Source: Neobacillus niacini NBRC 15566
GTDB taxonomy: Bacteria; Bacillota; Bacilli; Bacillales; Cytobacillaceae
NCBI RefSeq assembly: GCF_001591505.1
Contig: NZ_BCVA01000001.1
Span: 295,547-359,546, forward strand
Direction: 5' to 3'
DNA: 64,000 bases
Under the pieces are notes generated by a model that saw only the letters and a list, made by a program, of their open reading frames with translations, searched no databases and had not been told where the DNA came from. Shown here in pieces: positions 38,307 to 46,062 of the stretch. How positions within the stretch are numbered: the first letter of the stretch is position 1; each line of letters begins with the position of its first letter. Position numbers and translations under genes: made by a program.

Positions 38307-38450
38307 TTAATACATAATGCGATGAACGGATAGTTGGCGATCTTTCGTTGTTTCATAAATTTTCTTGATTTGTTCATGATGAGACGCTTCTTCCATACTC
38401 ATCTCACGTTTTTTTATTGTAATTGATAAAAATAAAATATTTAATGTCAT
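38307..38450 (-). CDS. yrzI: YrzI family small protein (copy 3)
   Basis: 47 aa: MTLNILFLSITIKKREMSME then EASHHEQIKKIYETTKDRQL and SVHRIMY. The N-terminal MTLNI(L/F)F.SITI(K/R)KR block and the C-terminal KDRQ..(Y/H)H(L/I) block define the Bac_small_yrzI family. Third of three tandem paralogues. SD AGGGGAGGTG. The family is annotated as probable sporulation proteins; in B. subtilis yrzI is part of an operon of small ORFs cleaved by Rae1. Confidence 0.85.
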   Translation of the reverse strand: MTLNILFLSITIKKREMSMEEASHHEQIKKIYETTKDRQLSVHRIMY

Positions 38451-38477
38451 AAAATTTCACCTCCCCTAAAGGGTTTA

Positions 38478-38618
38478 TTACATTAAATGGTAAGCTGTAA
38501 CTTGACGGTCTTTGTGCTGATCATAAAGCTTTTCAATCATTTCATTACGAATGGCTTCTTGCAGACTTTCTTCACGTTTCCTAACTGTAATCGAAAAAAA
38601 CAAAATATTAAGGGTCAT
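38478..38618 (-). CDS. yrzI: YrzI family small protein (copy 2)
   Basis: 46 aa: MTLNILFFSITVRKREESLQ then EAIRNEMIEKLYDQHKDRQV and TAYHLM. It shares about two thirds of its residues with the neighbouring copies. A weak SD (AGGAAG) precedes the ATG, 27 bp from copy 3. Confidence 0.85.
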   Translation of the reverse strand: MTLNILFFSITVRKREESLQEAIRNEMIEKLYDQHKDRQVTAYHLM

Positions 38619-38649
38619 TTAAATACACTTCCTTTTTTTTAGGGTTAAT

Positions 38650-38790
38650 TTATAGTAAATGATAAAGCGACAATTGACGTTCTTTGTTTTGCTCATAAAG
38701 TTTTTCAATCATTTCATTTCGAGCTGCTTGTTGGAAACTTTCCTTATGTTTTTTTAAAGTTATTGAGATAAAAAATATATTTAGGGTCAT
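38650..38790 (-). CDS. yrzI: YrzI family small protein (copy 1)
   Basis: 46 aa: MTLNIFFISITLKKHKESFQ then QAARNEMIEKLYEQNKERQL and SLYHLL. First of the tandem array, with SD GTGAGGTGAT. It lies 61 bp after a strong terminator, so it should have its own promoter, which I could not identify. Confidence 0.85.
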   Translation of the reverse strand: MTLNIFFISITLKKHKESFQQAARNEMIEKLYEQNKERQLSLYHLL

Positions 38791-38851
38791 TATGATCACC
38801 TCACTTTCTTTTATTACCAAATTTGTAATTAATATCCATTAAATGCACACA

Positions 38852-38889
38852 AAAAGGCCGCAAGAAATTACTCCCTTGCGGCCTGTTTT
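38852..38889. terminator. second (bidirectional) terminator upstream of the yrzI array
   Basis: AGGCCGCAAG, loop, CTTGCGGCCT with T runs on both sides. Together with 38897-38935 it isolates the yrzI array from the 34-codon ORF. Confidence 0.88.
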
Positions 38890-38896
38890 TAGGCAC

Positions 38897-38935
38897 AAAA
38901 ATACCGCAGGGCAGCATTCTCCCTGCGGCATGGAT
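38897..38935 (-). terminator. first terminator after the 34-codon ORF
   Basis: CCGCAGGG, 9-nt loop, CCCTGCGG then TATTTTTGTG on the minus strand. Confidence 0.85.
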
Positions 38936-38955
38936 ATGTATAGTAACTAAAAAAA

Positions 38956-39060
38956 TTAGTTAAGCAATCCATTCCTGTCGGTCGAATGCAATTTATTTAC
39001 ATATGCAGTTGTCATCCAAACAGCATTACCAGTGATAGCAGCCATTAACTTGATCATCAT
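38956..39060 (-). CDS. 34-aa micro-protein with its own strong promoter
   Basis: MMIKLMAAITGNAVWMTTAY then VNKLHSTDRNGLLN: a short hydrophobic stretch and a polar tail. The SD AAGGAGGT is perfect, 8 nt before the ATG. A sigma-A promoter (39101-39129) lies just upstream and two tandem terminators just downstream, giving a transcript of roughly 200 nt. No family recognised; it may be a small protein mRNA or a dual-function RNA. Confidence 0.65.
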   Translation of the reverse strand: MMIKLMAAITGNAVWMTTAYVNKLHSTDRNGLLN

Positions 39061-39100
39061 TTTCTTCGACCTCCTTCGGAATTTTTTACTAACTACGGTA

Positions 39101-39129
39101 ATTATATCCATCAACATATCCTTTGTAAA
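39101..39129 (-). promoter_or_regulatory. sigma-A promoter of the 34-codon ORF
   Basis: TTTACA (39129-39124), 17-bp spacer, TATAAT (39106-39101) on the minus strand; close to consensus. Confidence 0.85.
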
Positions 39130-39185
39130 CCACTTTTTAAAATTTTTTTAAAAATAATCAATTTGCCTGTTTTTTAGTAAAAAAA

Positions 39186-39213
39186 AATAAACGTCCCTAA
39201 AGGGAACGCTTAT
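39186..39213 (-). terminator. terminator of yrhC
   Basis: CGTTCCC, TTTA, GGGACG (one-base bulge) then TTTATTTTTTTTT; overlaps the yrhC stop codon. Confidence 0.75.
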
Positions 39214-39458
39214 CTCTGGTTGCCATCTTCCATATCCATAAGTTTGAGCTGGCACTGTTTTGATTGAATAAAAAGTAAAATTGACACCGCTAAAAAGGAC
39301 ATTGAGGCAATCATCATTATATTTACATCCATCTCACTCTTTGAGTCGGACGGAATAATTACACCTAAAAAGAAAAATACACCGACAGCGAGTAGTACGA
39401 CAGCAAATTGTTTAAAATCAACCATTTTTTCATAAATCTTTTTTGTTTGTTTATCCAC
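39210..39458 (-). CDS. yrhC: YrhC family membrane protein
   Basis: 82 aa with two transmembrane helices (about 18-36 and 46-64) and a polar start KKIYEKMVDFKQFAVVLL. It resembles YrhC, which in B. subtilis ends the mtnN-mccA-mccB cluster. Here mccA and mccB (cysteine from homocysteine) and yrrT are missing between mtnN and yrhC. Function unknown. Confidence 0.75.
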   Translation of the reverse strand: MDKQTKKIYEKMVDFKQFAVVLLAVGVFFFLGVIIPSDSKSEMDVNIMMIASMSFLAVSILLFIQSKQCQLKLMDMEDGNQR

Positions 39459-39546
39459 TGTTGGTCACCTGCTTTTCTTAAAATCTACTAAACTACTGTA
39501 ACATAAATAAAGCAATAAATGTGGATGTAAATTTTAGAAAAACAAG

Positions 39547-39575
39547 AAAAAGGTCCGGCATCTTATGGCCGGACC
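39547..39575 (-). terminator. terminator of mtnN
   Basis: GGTCCGGC, loop, GCCGGACC then TTTTTCTTG on the minus strand. Confidence 0.9.
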
Positions 39576-39589
39576 CTCATCAATACTGC

Positions 39590-40285
39590 CTATCCTAAAG
39601 CAGCGACTATTTTCATAACCAATGTTGCAGAATGGGTTGCTGCTTGGTCTATAAATTGATCAAAGGAAACTTCAGATTCTTTCCCAGCGATATCGGATAA
39701 AGAGCGAATGATAACGAAAGGAACTCCGAAACGGTGTGCTACTTGAGCTATAGCGGCTGCTTCCATCTCGACAGCCTGTAATTTTTCGAACTTGGTACGG
39801 ACAAAATTAACACGCTCAGGATCTTCCATGAATGAATCCCCTGTAACAATAAGCCCTTTAACGACTTGGAATTTATCTAGTTCTTTTGCAGCATTTTCAG
39901 CTATGTGAACAAGCTTGTCGTCCGCTAAAAAGGCTGCAGGCAGCTGTGGTACCTGTCCGTATTCATAACCAAAGGCTGTTACATCCACATCATGGTGCCG
40001 AACCTCTGTAGAAATTACAGCGTCTCCAACATTTAAATCAGGGTTAAAACCACCAGCAGAGCCAGTATTAATAATACAATCTGGCTTATACTTCTCAAGG
40101 AGAATGGTTGTCGACATGGCTGCATTAACTTTACCAATGCCTGAGCGCAGCAAAATCACTTCTGCCCCATTCATTTTTCCAAATGTAAATTCACATCCAG
40201 CAACCGTTTCTTGAGTTTGACCCTCGATATGATCCCTTAATAGTTTTACTTCTTCTTCCATTGCTCCAATTATCGCAACTTTCAT
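39590..40285 (-). CDS. mtnN: 5'-methylthioadenosine/S-adenosylhomocysteine nucleosidase
   Basis: 231 aa, complete. Catalytic Glu12 region ([11 protein letters not shown]), NTGSAGGF and the [19 protein letters not shown] ... RSLSDIA signature. It releases adenine from MTA and SAH, feeding methionine salvage and removing a methylation inhibitor. In B. subtilis it is co-transcribed with yrrT and mccAB; here it stands alone with its own terminator. Confidence 0.97.
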   Translation of the reverse strand: MKVAIIGAMEEEVKLLRDHIEGQTQETVAGCEFTFGKMNGAEVILLRSGIGKVNAAMSTTILLEKYKPDCIINTGSAGGFNPDLNVGDAVISTEVRHHDVDVTAFGYEYGQVPQLPAAFLADDKLVHIAENAAKELDKFQVVKGLIVTGDSFMEDPERVNFVRTKFEKLQAVEMEAAAIAQVAHRFGVPFVIIRSLSDIAGKESEVSFDQFIDQAATHSATLVMKIVAALG

Positions 40286-40509
40286 ATTAAAACCTCTTTC
40301 TTATTGTTTTACTCTCTCATAAACATTATTTTTATAATCTTCCTCGGATTTATCCATTGTATCCGCAAACACTATTCTACCATTATTCGACAGCTTTCTT
40401 CCATTGCGAGGAGTACTCACATACTTTATCCTTATTGAGATGTTGGTATTATCCCATTGATTCATTCTCAGAAAATAACTAGAATGTACATAGGGAAAGG
40501 ATGATAACG

Positions 40510-40716
40510 ATGCTGGATTTTAAACTTGAATTTATTGAGGATAGAGTAGAATTTTTTGATGCAACAGATCTTAAAGTCTTGGAAAAGAAAATCGAGGCAA
40601 AAATTGAGGAAAACAAGGCAATTCTTTTAGGTGTTCATTCAGTCTCCCATCAAATGTATGCTAACGAAAAGGGTCAGACTTACTTTACTGCAGTTGTGCA
40701 TTTTAAACGTAAATAG
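40510..40716 (+). CDS. yrzA: YrzA (DUF2536) small protein
   Basis: 68 aa: MLDFKLEFIEDRVEFFDATD ... VHSVSHQMYANEKGQTYFTA ... VHFK. It resembles the DUF2536 family found beside yrrS/mtnN. The ATG at 40510 fits the AAAGG SD better than the ATG three codons earlier. Unknown function. A dispersed repeat follows its stop directly. Confidence 0.75.
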   Translation: MLDFKLEFIEDRVEFFDATDLKVLEKKIEAKIEENKAILLGVHSVSHQMYANEKGQTYFTAVVHFKRK

Positions 40717-40863
40717 AAAAGCGGAAGCGCCTTGTCCAAGGAAAAATGCAGTTCAATTTTTCCCAGGGGCGACAGGCATAAGACAAGCTGGCGAGAAGGT
40801 TGTTCTTTAACCTTCTTGTCGGATTGGCTTATGACCCCGAGCCCCTAGGCGCTGGAGCTAGAC
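40717..40863 (+). repeat. MITE-like dispersed element, full copy
   Basis: About 147 bp, from AGCGGAAGCGCCTTGTC to TAGGCGCTGGAGCTAGACA. It is built of nested inverted repeats: outer AGCGCC/GGCGCT, a GGAAAAATGCA/TTTTTCC hairpin, GGGGCGACAGGCATAAG against CTTATGACCCCGAGCCCC, and a central AGAAGGTT/AACCTTCT hairpin. The same element is at 50174-50297 (inverted) with partial copies at 34733 and 41581. No ORF inside; it lies in the 3' region of yrzA. Confidence 0.85.
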
Positions 40864-40896
40864 AAAAAATAGGATGGTTAGCCCATCCTATTTTTT
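40864..40896. terminator. bidirectional terminator, yrzA / yrrS
   Basis: AAAAAATAGGATGG, loop, CCATCCTATTTTTT; overlaps the yrrS stop. Confidence 0.92.
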
Positions 40897-41563
40897 ATTG
40901 TTCAATTGCAGAAAGCTCTTCGACCTTTACTGGCGTCCAGCCTTCACCATCCACCCATTGAAGGTAGACATTGAATTTCTGCGTTTTATCTTTCGATGCA
41001 ACAGTACTGAACGTCCCAGTACCAGAAGTTTTATCGCGGCCTAACCAATACACAGTCATATTGCTTTCTTCTAATCCTGTAGCATAAGAAATGGCCTTTA
41101 GCATTTCCTGCCAATCCACAGAGGAACTATCGTACACAGGGGTGTGTTCACCCGTTTGTGCTGTACCTACAGGCTTCCAGGCTGGGTTCTCGATGGTTCT
41201 AACTACATTAGAAGTTCCGTCCCCCTCTGTGATAACTGCCTGAGATTTATCTTCTTGTTCAGGTACAGAGGCTTCTACACTTTCTTCATCTGCACTTCCC
41301 TCTGAATCACTGTCTTTCTTTGTTTCTTCTACTTCTTTTTTATCTTCAATATTTTTATCCTCTTTTTCTGAGGCTTTGTTTACTGCTGATTTTGTTTGTT
41401 CCTCTTTAGGAGACGCTTTATCGTCACCTGATAAAAAAATAGTGTAGGCTACAAAGACAATGAGAGCTAGGACAATAACAATAAGACTATTCAAGACGAG
41501 GTTCGTTTTCTTTCTTTTAGCCCGATAACTAGAACGTGAGCCAGATTGGAAATCGTTACTCAT
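40895..41563 (-). CDS. yrrS: YrrS (DUF1510) membrane-anchored protein
   Basis: 222 aa: short cytoplasmic Lys/Arg-rich start, one membrane helix (about 22-44), a long Glu/Lys/Ser-rich extracytoplasmic linker (about 50-120) and the C-terminal DUF1510 domain (NPAWKPVGTAQTGEHTPVY ... YLQWVDGEGWTPVKV). In B. subtilis yrrS is co-expressed with pbpI and linked to forespore expression of that PBP. Here it follows pbpI by 111 bp with a repeat fragment in between. Confidence 0.88.
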   Translation of the reverse strand: MSNDFQSGSRSSYRAKRKKTNLVLNSLIVIVLALIVFVAYTIFLSGDDKASPKEEQTKSAVNKASEKEDKNIEDKKEVEETKKDSDSEGSADEESVEASVPEQEDKSQAVITEGDGTSNVVRTIENPAWKPVGTAQTGEHTPVYDSSSVDWQEMLKAISYATGLEESNMTVYWLGRDKTSGTGTFSTVASKDKTQKFNVYLQWVDGEGWTPVKVEELSAIEQ

Positions 41564-41580
41564 TAAAATATCCCTCCAAA

Positions 41581-41600
41581 TAGAAAAGCGGGAGCGCCGC
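41581..41600 (+). repeat. terminal fragment of the dispersed MITE-like element
   Basis: TAGAAAAGCGGGAGCGCC matches the left end of the element at 40717 but the rest is lost. It lies between yrrS and pbpI. Confidence 0.55.
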
Positions 41601-41674
41601 TAAACAATTAATATGGCTGTGAACATTCTAACATGAATCTAAAATAACTTGAAGGATTTTCACTAAAGTTAATC

Positions 41675-43435
41675 TTATTGTCCCTCTTTGTCATGTTCAT
41701 GTAACATTTTAACCATATCGGCAAAGAGTAAATTAACGCCTCCCTCTGTATCAAGAACATCCAAATTCACGGCAACAAGCGCGTATTTAGGGTTTTGATA
41801 GGGAAAATAACCGGCAAACCATTTATTATGCAGTTGTTTATCCTCTTGGAATTTTCCTGTCTCCGCGGTACCTGATTTTCCAGCAACTTCGTATGGAAGG
41901 TCTTTAAACCACTTTCCAGTCCCATTTGGATTAACAATAACCTCTCTTAATAATTTCTGCAGCTTCATTGCTGTATAGGGAGAAATAATGCCACCAGATA
42001 ACTCTTGTTTGCCAAAGTTAACCATGGTCGTACCATTTTTATATTCGATTTTTGAAACAGTTCGAACCATTTCTTTTTTTCCACCTCTGGCAATTGTGGC
42101 CATCATATTGGCTACTGCCAAAGGTGTGGCACGAACCTCATGCTGACCGATTCCTGACATAGCAGCAAAGTTGGGGTCGCCTTTAGCCTCTTCTGTTAAA
42201 AATACCCTTCCTTTATCCTCATCGACTAACTGTTTAAAATTATTGGTATGGTAGATTTCACCCTTCCATCCTACAGTGCCTGTTAACGACAGTTTCGCAG
42301 CATATTCTTCCAACAACTCTTTATCTTTCTTTTGAAGTTCCCTTGCCAGCTCACCGAAAGTCCTGTTGCAACTTCTCGCAAAACTATCAGTGAAGGAGAG
42401 CATGCCATAATTATATTTTAATTCAGGTTCCCCATTAATTTTTATACTGCAATTAAATAACCGGGTCGGGTCATCAAGGTTTTGATCAATAGCCGCGGCT
42501 GCAACCACTGTTTTAAAAATAGACCCCATTATTTCTTGCTTCAACATTCGATTTGTAATCCCTGAACCGCTATAAGGGTCATTTGGATTAATGAGCGGAC
42601 GGGAAACAGAGGCTAAGACACTATTGCTTTCTATATCTAGCAGCACTAAACCTCCCTTTTTAATTCCATGCTTGTCCACTAGCTCCTCAGACATTTGCTG
42701 CACACTTTTATCGATCGTTGTTCTTACATTTACGGGATAAAAAGGATTAGCCGGATCAACATATTTGACATTAATACCAAATAACGGAGCTCCGTCCCCA
42801 TCTACATGATAAACAAGTTTTGATTTTCCTTCAGGAAGCAAAAATTCATCAAAACTCTCTTCAAGACCCGAAACACCAATCAAGGTTTTCTCAGAGAGCT
42901 CTTTTTCTGGATAACGCTTTTTTAATTCTTTTGCATTTTCACCTGTTAATCCAATTAATTGTTCTGCAGGAATATCAGAACGTTCAAATTTTTTATCAAT
43001 CGCAAATACACCTGGAATCTCTAGTTTGTTGATTCTTTCCATTTGGGATGAAGTTAATTTCAAAGGCTCTGGTTCTCCATAGGCAAATGGTTTTTTTGCA
43101 CCTTCTACGGCCATTTTTAATCTATCTTCTGATATTCCAGAAATGGTTGAGACAGCATGACTATCCCAAGTCATATTCTTTAAGAAAGGAAAGAGAACTA
43201 GAACGGGCACTTTTTTATGAGTAAGTAAATCTCCATTTCGGTCAAGAAAATTACCTCGCCCATTATCAATCACTAATTCTTGTGTTCGTTGTTGGACGCT
43301 TTCTTCCAATAAATTCACATTGTGCTTCGAAAAGGTTTCGGTTTCGACCAGCTGGATTTGGATTAATCGAGCGATAAGAACCAGCAGCCCAGCAATGCAT
43401 AAGATGAGTAAACCTTTAATCCGTTTACGTATCAT
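41675..43435 (-). CDS. pbpI: class B penicillin-binding protein PbpI
   Basis: 586 aa: N-terminal membrane anchor (about 6-24), dimerisation-type domain, and transpeptidase with SIFK (serine active site), SCN and KSGT motifs. PbpI (YrrR, PBP4b) is a sigma-F-dependent PBP in B. subtilis and may act in spore peptidoglycan. The ATG at 43435 is chosen from SD GAGGTG; the longer frame would read through the greA terminator. The SD is the 3' arm of that terminator hairpin (43436-43469). Confidence 0.92.
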   Translation of the reverse strand: MIRKRIKGLLILCIAGLLVLIARLIQIQLVETETFSKHNVNLLEESVQQRTQELVIDNGRGNFLDRNGDLLTHKKVPVLVLFPFLKNMTWDSHAVSTISGISEDRLKMAVEGAKKPFAYGEPEPLKLTSSQMERINKLEIPGVFAIDKKFERSDIPAEQLIGLTGENAKELKKRYPEKELSEKTLIGVSGLEESFDEFLLPEGKSKLVYHVDGDGAPLFGINVKYVDPANPFYPVNVRTTIDKSVQQMSEELVDKHGIKKGGLVLLDIESNSVLASVSRPLINPNDPYSGSGITNRMLKQEIMGSIFKTVVAAAAIDQNLDDPTRLFNCSIKINGEPELKYNYGMLSFTDSFARSCNRTFGELARELQKKDKELLEEYAAKLSLTGTVGWKGEIYHTNNFKQLVDEDKGRVFLTEEAKGDPNFAAMSGIGQHEVRATPLAVANMMATIARGGKKEMVRTVSKIEYKNGTTMVNFGKQELSGGIISPYTAMKLQKLLREVIVNPNGTGKWFKDLPYEVAGKSGTAETGKFQEDKQLHNKWFAGYFPYQNPKYALVAVNLDVLDTEGGVNLLFADMVKMLHEHDKEGQ

Positions 43436-43469
43436 AAAAAACACCTCGTCAAAAGTTTTGACGAGGTGT
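43436..43469 (-). terminator. greA terminator that carries the pbpI SD
   Basis: A perfect palindrome with 14-nt arms (ACACCTCGTCAAAA and complement) around one base, then TTTTT directly followed by the pbpI ATG. The 3' arm ends GACGAGGTGT and includes the SD GAGGTG. Confidence 0.88.
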
Positions 43470-43500
43470 CCCCATTTCAAACATATAGGTGAAAATTTGA

Positions 43501-43977
43501 TTACTTAATGGAAGTAATTCTGACGCTCATTTCGCCGCCTGGAGTTTGGACAGATACTTGTTCGCCTACTTTTTTGCCAAGTAGACTTTTTGCTATCGGT
43601 GAATCGTTAGAGATTTTCCCTTCGAACGGATCAGCCTCAGCACTTCCAACGATTGTATACGTTTCTTCGTCACCATCAGGAAGTTCAACAAATGTAACAG
43701 ATCTTCCTAAAGTAACAGAATCACTTACAGTATCGCCTTCTTCAATAATCTTAGCGTTACGAATCATATTCTCTAACGTTGTAATACGGCCTTCTACAAA
43801 TGCTTGTTCTTCTTTCGCGGAATCATACTCAGAGTTTTCTGATAAGTCACCAAAACTTCTAGCGATTTTAATTCTTTCCACAACTTCTTTACGTTTAACT
43901 GATTTTAAATGCTCAAGCTCCTGAATCAGTTTGTCTTTACCTGCCTGCGTCATTGGAAATACTTTTTCTATTGCCAA
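43501..43977 (-). CDS. greA: transcription elongation factor GreA
   Basis: 158 aa: N-terminal coiled coil with acidic tip ([16 protein letters not shown] near residues 43-58) and the C-terminal FKBP-like domain ([16 protein letters not shown]). It rescues backtracked RNA polymerase by stimulating transcript cleavage. It lies between udk and pbpI as in B. subtilis. Confidence 0.98.
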   Translation of the reverse strand: MAIEKVFPMTQAGKDKLIQELEHLKSVKRKEVVERIKIARSFGDLSENSEYDSAKEEQAFVEGRITTLENMIRNAKIIEEGDTVSDSVTLGRSVTFVELPDGDEETYTIVGSAEADPFEGKISNDSPIAKSLLGKKVGEQVSVQTPGGEMSVRITSIK

Positions 43978-44059
43978 AACTTCTCACTCCTTCTAGTCTT
44001 CACAATCCCCCATAGATTGTGTCGTTATGGATATGTAGGTATCACAAAAATACATAGGA

Positions 44060-44083
44060 GCGCGTCCTCTCAAAAGGGCGCGC
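44060..44083. other. GC-rich hairpin between udk and greA
   Basis: GCGCGTCC against GGGCGCGC around TCTCAAAA. It is fully paired (one G-U) on the plus strand and has one mismatch on the minus strand; the T tract downstream is interrupted (TATGTATTTTTG). It may weakly terminate udk. Confidence 0.4.
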
Positions 44084-44137
44084 AACTTGTATTCATCCAA
44101 TATGGATTTATTTTAACCTAATCTTTACGCTATTGTG

Positions 44138-44770
44138 TCATAAAATTGACTTTTGTTCAAGAATTGTTTGAATTTTTGTGACCATTAAATCAATTGCCAC
44201 ATGATTTTGACCGCCCTCAGGGATAATAACATCCGCATATCTCTTAGTCGGCTCAATAAATTGGTTATGCATCGGGCGAACGACATTTGTATATTGTTCA
44301 ATAACAGAATCCAATGTCCGTCCACGCTCTTTAATATCACGCGACATCCTTCTAATAATTCGAATATCCGCATCGGTATCAACAAACAGCTTAATATCCA
44401 TCAAATTTCTTAATCGTTCATCTTCAAGAACAAGTATACCTTCTAAAATAATTACATCTTTCGGTTCAACTTTAATGATTTCATTTGAACGAGTATGAAT
44501 GGAATAATCATAAACTGGTTTTTCAATCGGCTCATAATGTAATAGCTTTTCAATATGTTCGATGAGTAAGTCATTATCAAAAGCAAGAGGGTGATCATAA
44601 TTCGTCTTCAAGCGTTCCTCAAAGGGTAAATCACTTTGGTCTTTATAATAAAAATCTTGTTGAATCATTGTAATAGAGTGACCTTTAAAGCTATCATAAA
44701 TAGCTTTAGTTACACTCGTCTTTCCCGAGCCGGAACCTCCGGCAACTCCAATAACAACCGGTTTGCGCAT
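44138..44770 (-). CDS. udk: uridine kinase
   Basis: 210 aa P-loop kinase: [16 protein letters not shown] near the N-terminus, [17 protein letters not shown] and the [12 protein letters not shown] substrate segment. It phosphorylates uridine and cytidine in pyrimidine salvage. The ATG at 44770 and a TTG just before it both fit the AAAGGAG SD. Adjacent to trhP2 with a gap of a few bases, so co-transcribed. Confidence 0.96.
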   Translation of the reverse strand: MRKPVVIGVAGGSGSGKTSVTKAIYDSFKGHSITMIQQDFYYKDQSDLPFEERLKTNYDHPLAFDNDLLIEHIEKLLHYEPIEKPVYDYSIHTRSNEIIKVEPKDVIILEGILVLEDERLRNLMDIKLFVDTDADIRIIRRMSRDIKERGRTLDSVIEQYTNVVRPMHNQFIEPTKRYADVIIPEGGQNHVAIDLMVTKIQTILEQKSIL

Positions 44771-44774
44771 CAAC

Positions 44775-46046
44775 CTAGTTCTCCTTTCGCATCATGTTGT
44801 TAGGGTAAACCGGTTTGTCCAATTTGAATTGTACAATCTGAAGCGGATGTCTAGCAGCATCCAGTTCGTTACCTTTTTCATCCCAGATTTTATCAATCAC
44901 ATGTGTAAAGTTTTGAATTTCCGGACCGAAAAACTCTACTTCTTGACCCGGTTTAAAGTGGTTTCGCTGCTGGAGTGTAACCATTTGGGTTTCTTCGTTG
45001 TAATCCAACACAAGACCGACAAATTCAAACTTTGTCTTGTTGCTATGATTACCAAACATTTGCTCTTTATACCCTGGAACTCCCTCAAAAAAAGCTGGTG
45101 CTGTTTCACGGTTCGCACATTTGTCTAACTCTTCTAACCATTCACGTTTTATGACAAAGTTATCAGGGTCTGCACAATAGGCATCAATTACTTTTCGATA
45201 CACACTTACAACTGTTGCAATATAGTGAATCGACTTCATACGGCCTTCAATCTTCAAACTATCAATTCCCAGCTCAACCATTTGAGGAATGGCTTGGATA
45301 AGATTAAGGTCTTTTGGACTCATTGCAAATGGAGCGTCATTGTCACTATAAAGCGGCACTTCGTTCGTGCTGCCCTCTAGTTGATATAAATCATAATCCC
45401 AGCGGCATGACTGACAGCATCCTCCTCGGTTAGAATCTCTTGCTGTCATATGATTACTCAATGTACAACGTCCAGAATAAGCAATACACATTGCGCCATG
45501 AATAAAGATCTCAATTTCTACATCGACCTTTTCTTTCATTTCCCTAATTTCTTCTGCACTTGCCTCACGTGCTAAAACGACACGTTCTGCACCACTTTCC
45601 TTCCAAAACTGAGCTGTTTTCCAGTTTGTAATAGATTGCTGCGTACTAATGTGTATCTCAATTTCTGGTGCCAGCCTGCGGCAAGTTTCAATAATTAATG
45701 GATCCGCAACGATAATTCCAGCAATCCCGGTTTCTTTTAATCCAAGGATATACTCTTCTAATCCATCAATATTTTCGTTGTGAGCAAAGATATTCGTTGT
45801 AACATAAACCTTCGCCCCATATTTTTTGGCAAATTCCACGCCTTCTTTCATTTCTTCAAACGTAAAGTTATCAGCGTTTGAACGTAAACCATATTCCTGA
45901 CCGCCAATAAATACAGCGTCCGCTCCGTATTGAACTGCAATTTTTAACTTTTCAAGATTTCCTGCTGGCGCAAGGAGTTCTGGCTTTTTCACAATCACAC
46001 GTTTTCCATCGATAACTTCAGAAATCTTATCTTTAACTGTATTCAT
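44775..46046 (-). CDS. yrrO: U32-family tRNA hydroxylation protein (TrhP2/YrrO)
   Basis: 423 aa, a U32 'peptidase'-like protein: [20 protein letters not shown] start, [16 protein letters not shown] then [13 protein letters not shown] with the four cysteines expected for an iron-sulfur cluster, and IEGRMKS. In B. subtilis YrrN and YrrO (TrhP1/2) are needed for 5-hydroxyuridine at tRNA position 34. It is directly after yrrN. Confidence 0.93.
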   Translation of the reverse strand: MNTVKDKISEVIDGKRVIVKKPELLAPAGNLEKLKIAVQYGADAVFIGGQEYGLRSNADNFTFEEMKEGVEFAKKYGAKVYVTTNIFAHNENIDGLEEYILGLKETGIAGIIVADPLIIETCRRLAPEIEIHISTQQSITNWKTAQFWKESGAERVVLAREASAEEIREMKEKVDVEIEIFIHGAMCIAYSGRCTLSNHMTARDSNRGGCCQSCRWDYDLYQLEGSTNEVPLYSDNDAPFAMSPKDLNLIQAIPQMVELGIDSLKIEGRMKSIHYIATVVSVYRKVIDAYCADPDNFVIKREWLEELDKCANRETAPAFFEGVPGYKEQMFGNHSNKTKFEFVGLVLDYNEETQMVTLQQRNHFKPGQEVEFFGPEIQNFTHVIDKIWDEKGNELDAARHPLQIVQFKLDKPVYPNNMMRKEN

Positions 46047-46062
46047 GAATGAACTCCTCCTT

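Noticed and set aside
43448..43480. Longer PbpI N-terminus starting MKWGHLVKTFDEV
   Set aside because: That stretch is the greA terminator hairpin read as codons; SD and membrane anchor fit the ATG at 43435.
43436..43500. Sigma-F promoter for pbpI overlapping the end of greA
   Set aside because: GGGGACACCT resembles a sigma-F -10, but no -35 of the GYATA type is found at 14-16 bp, so I do not list it.
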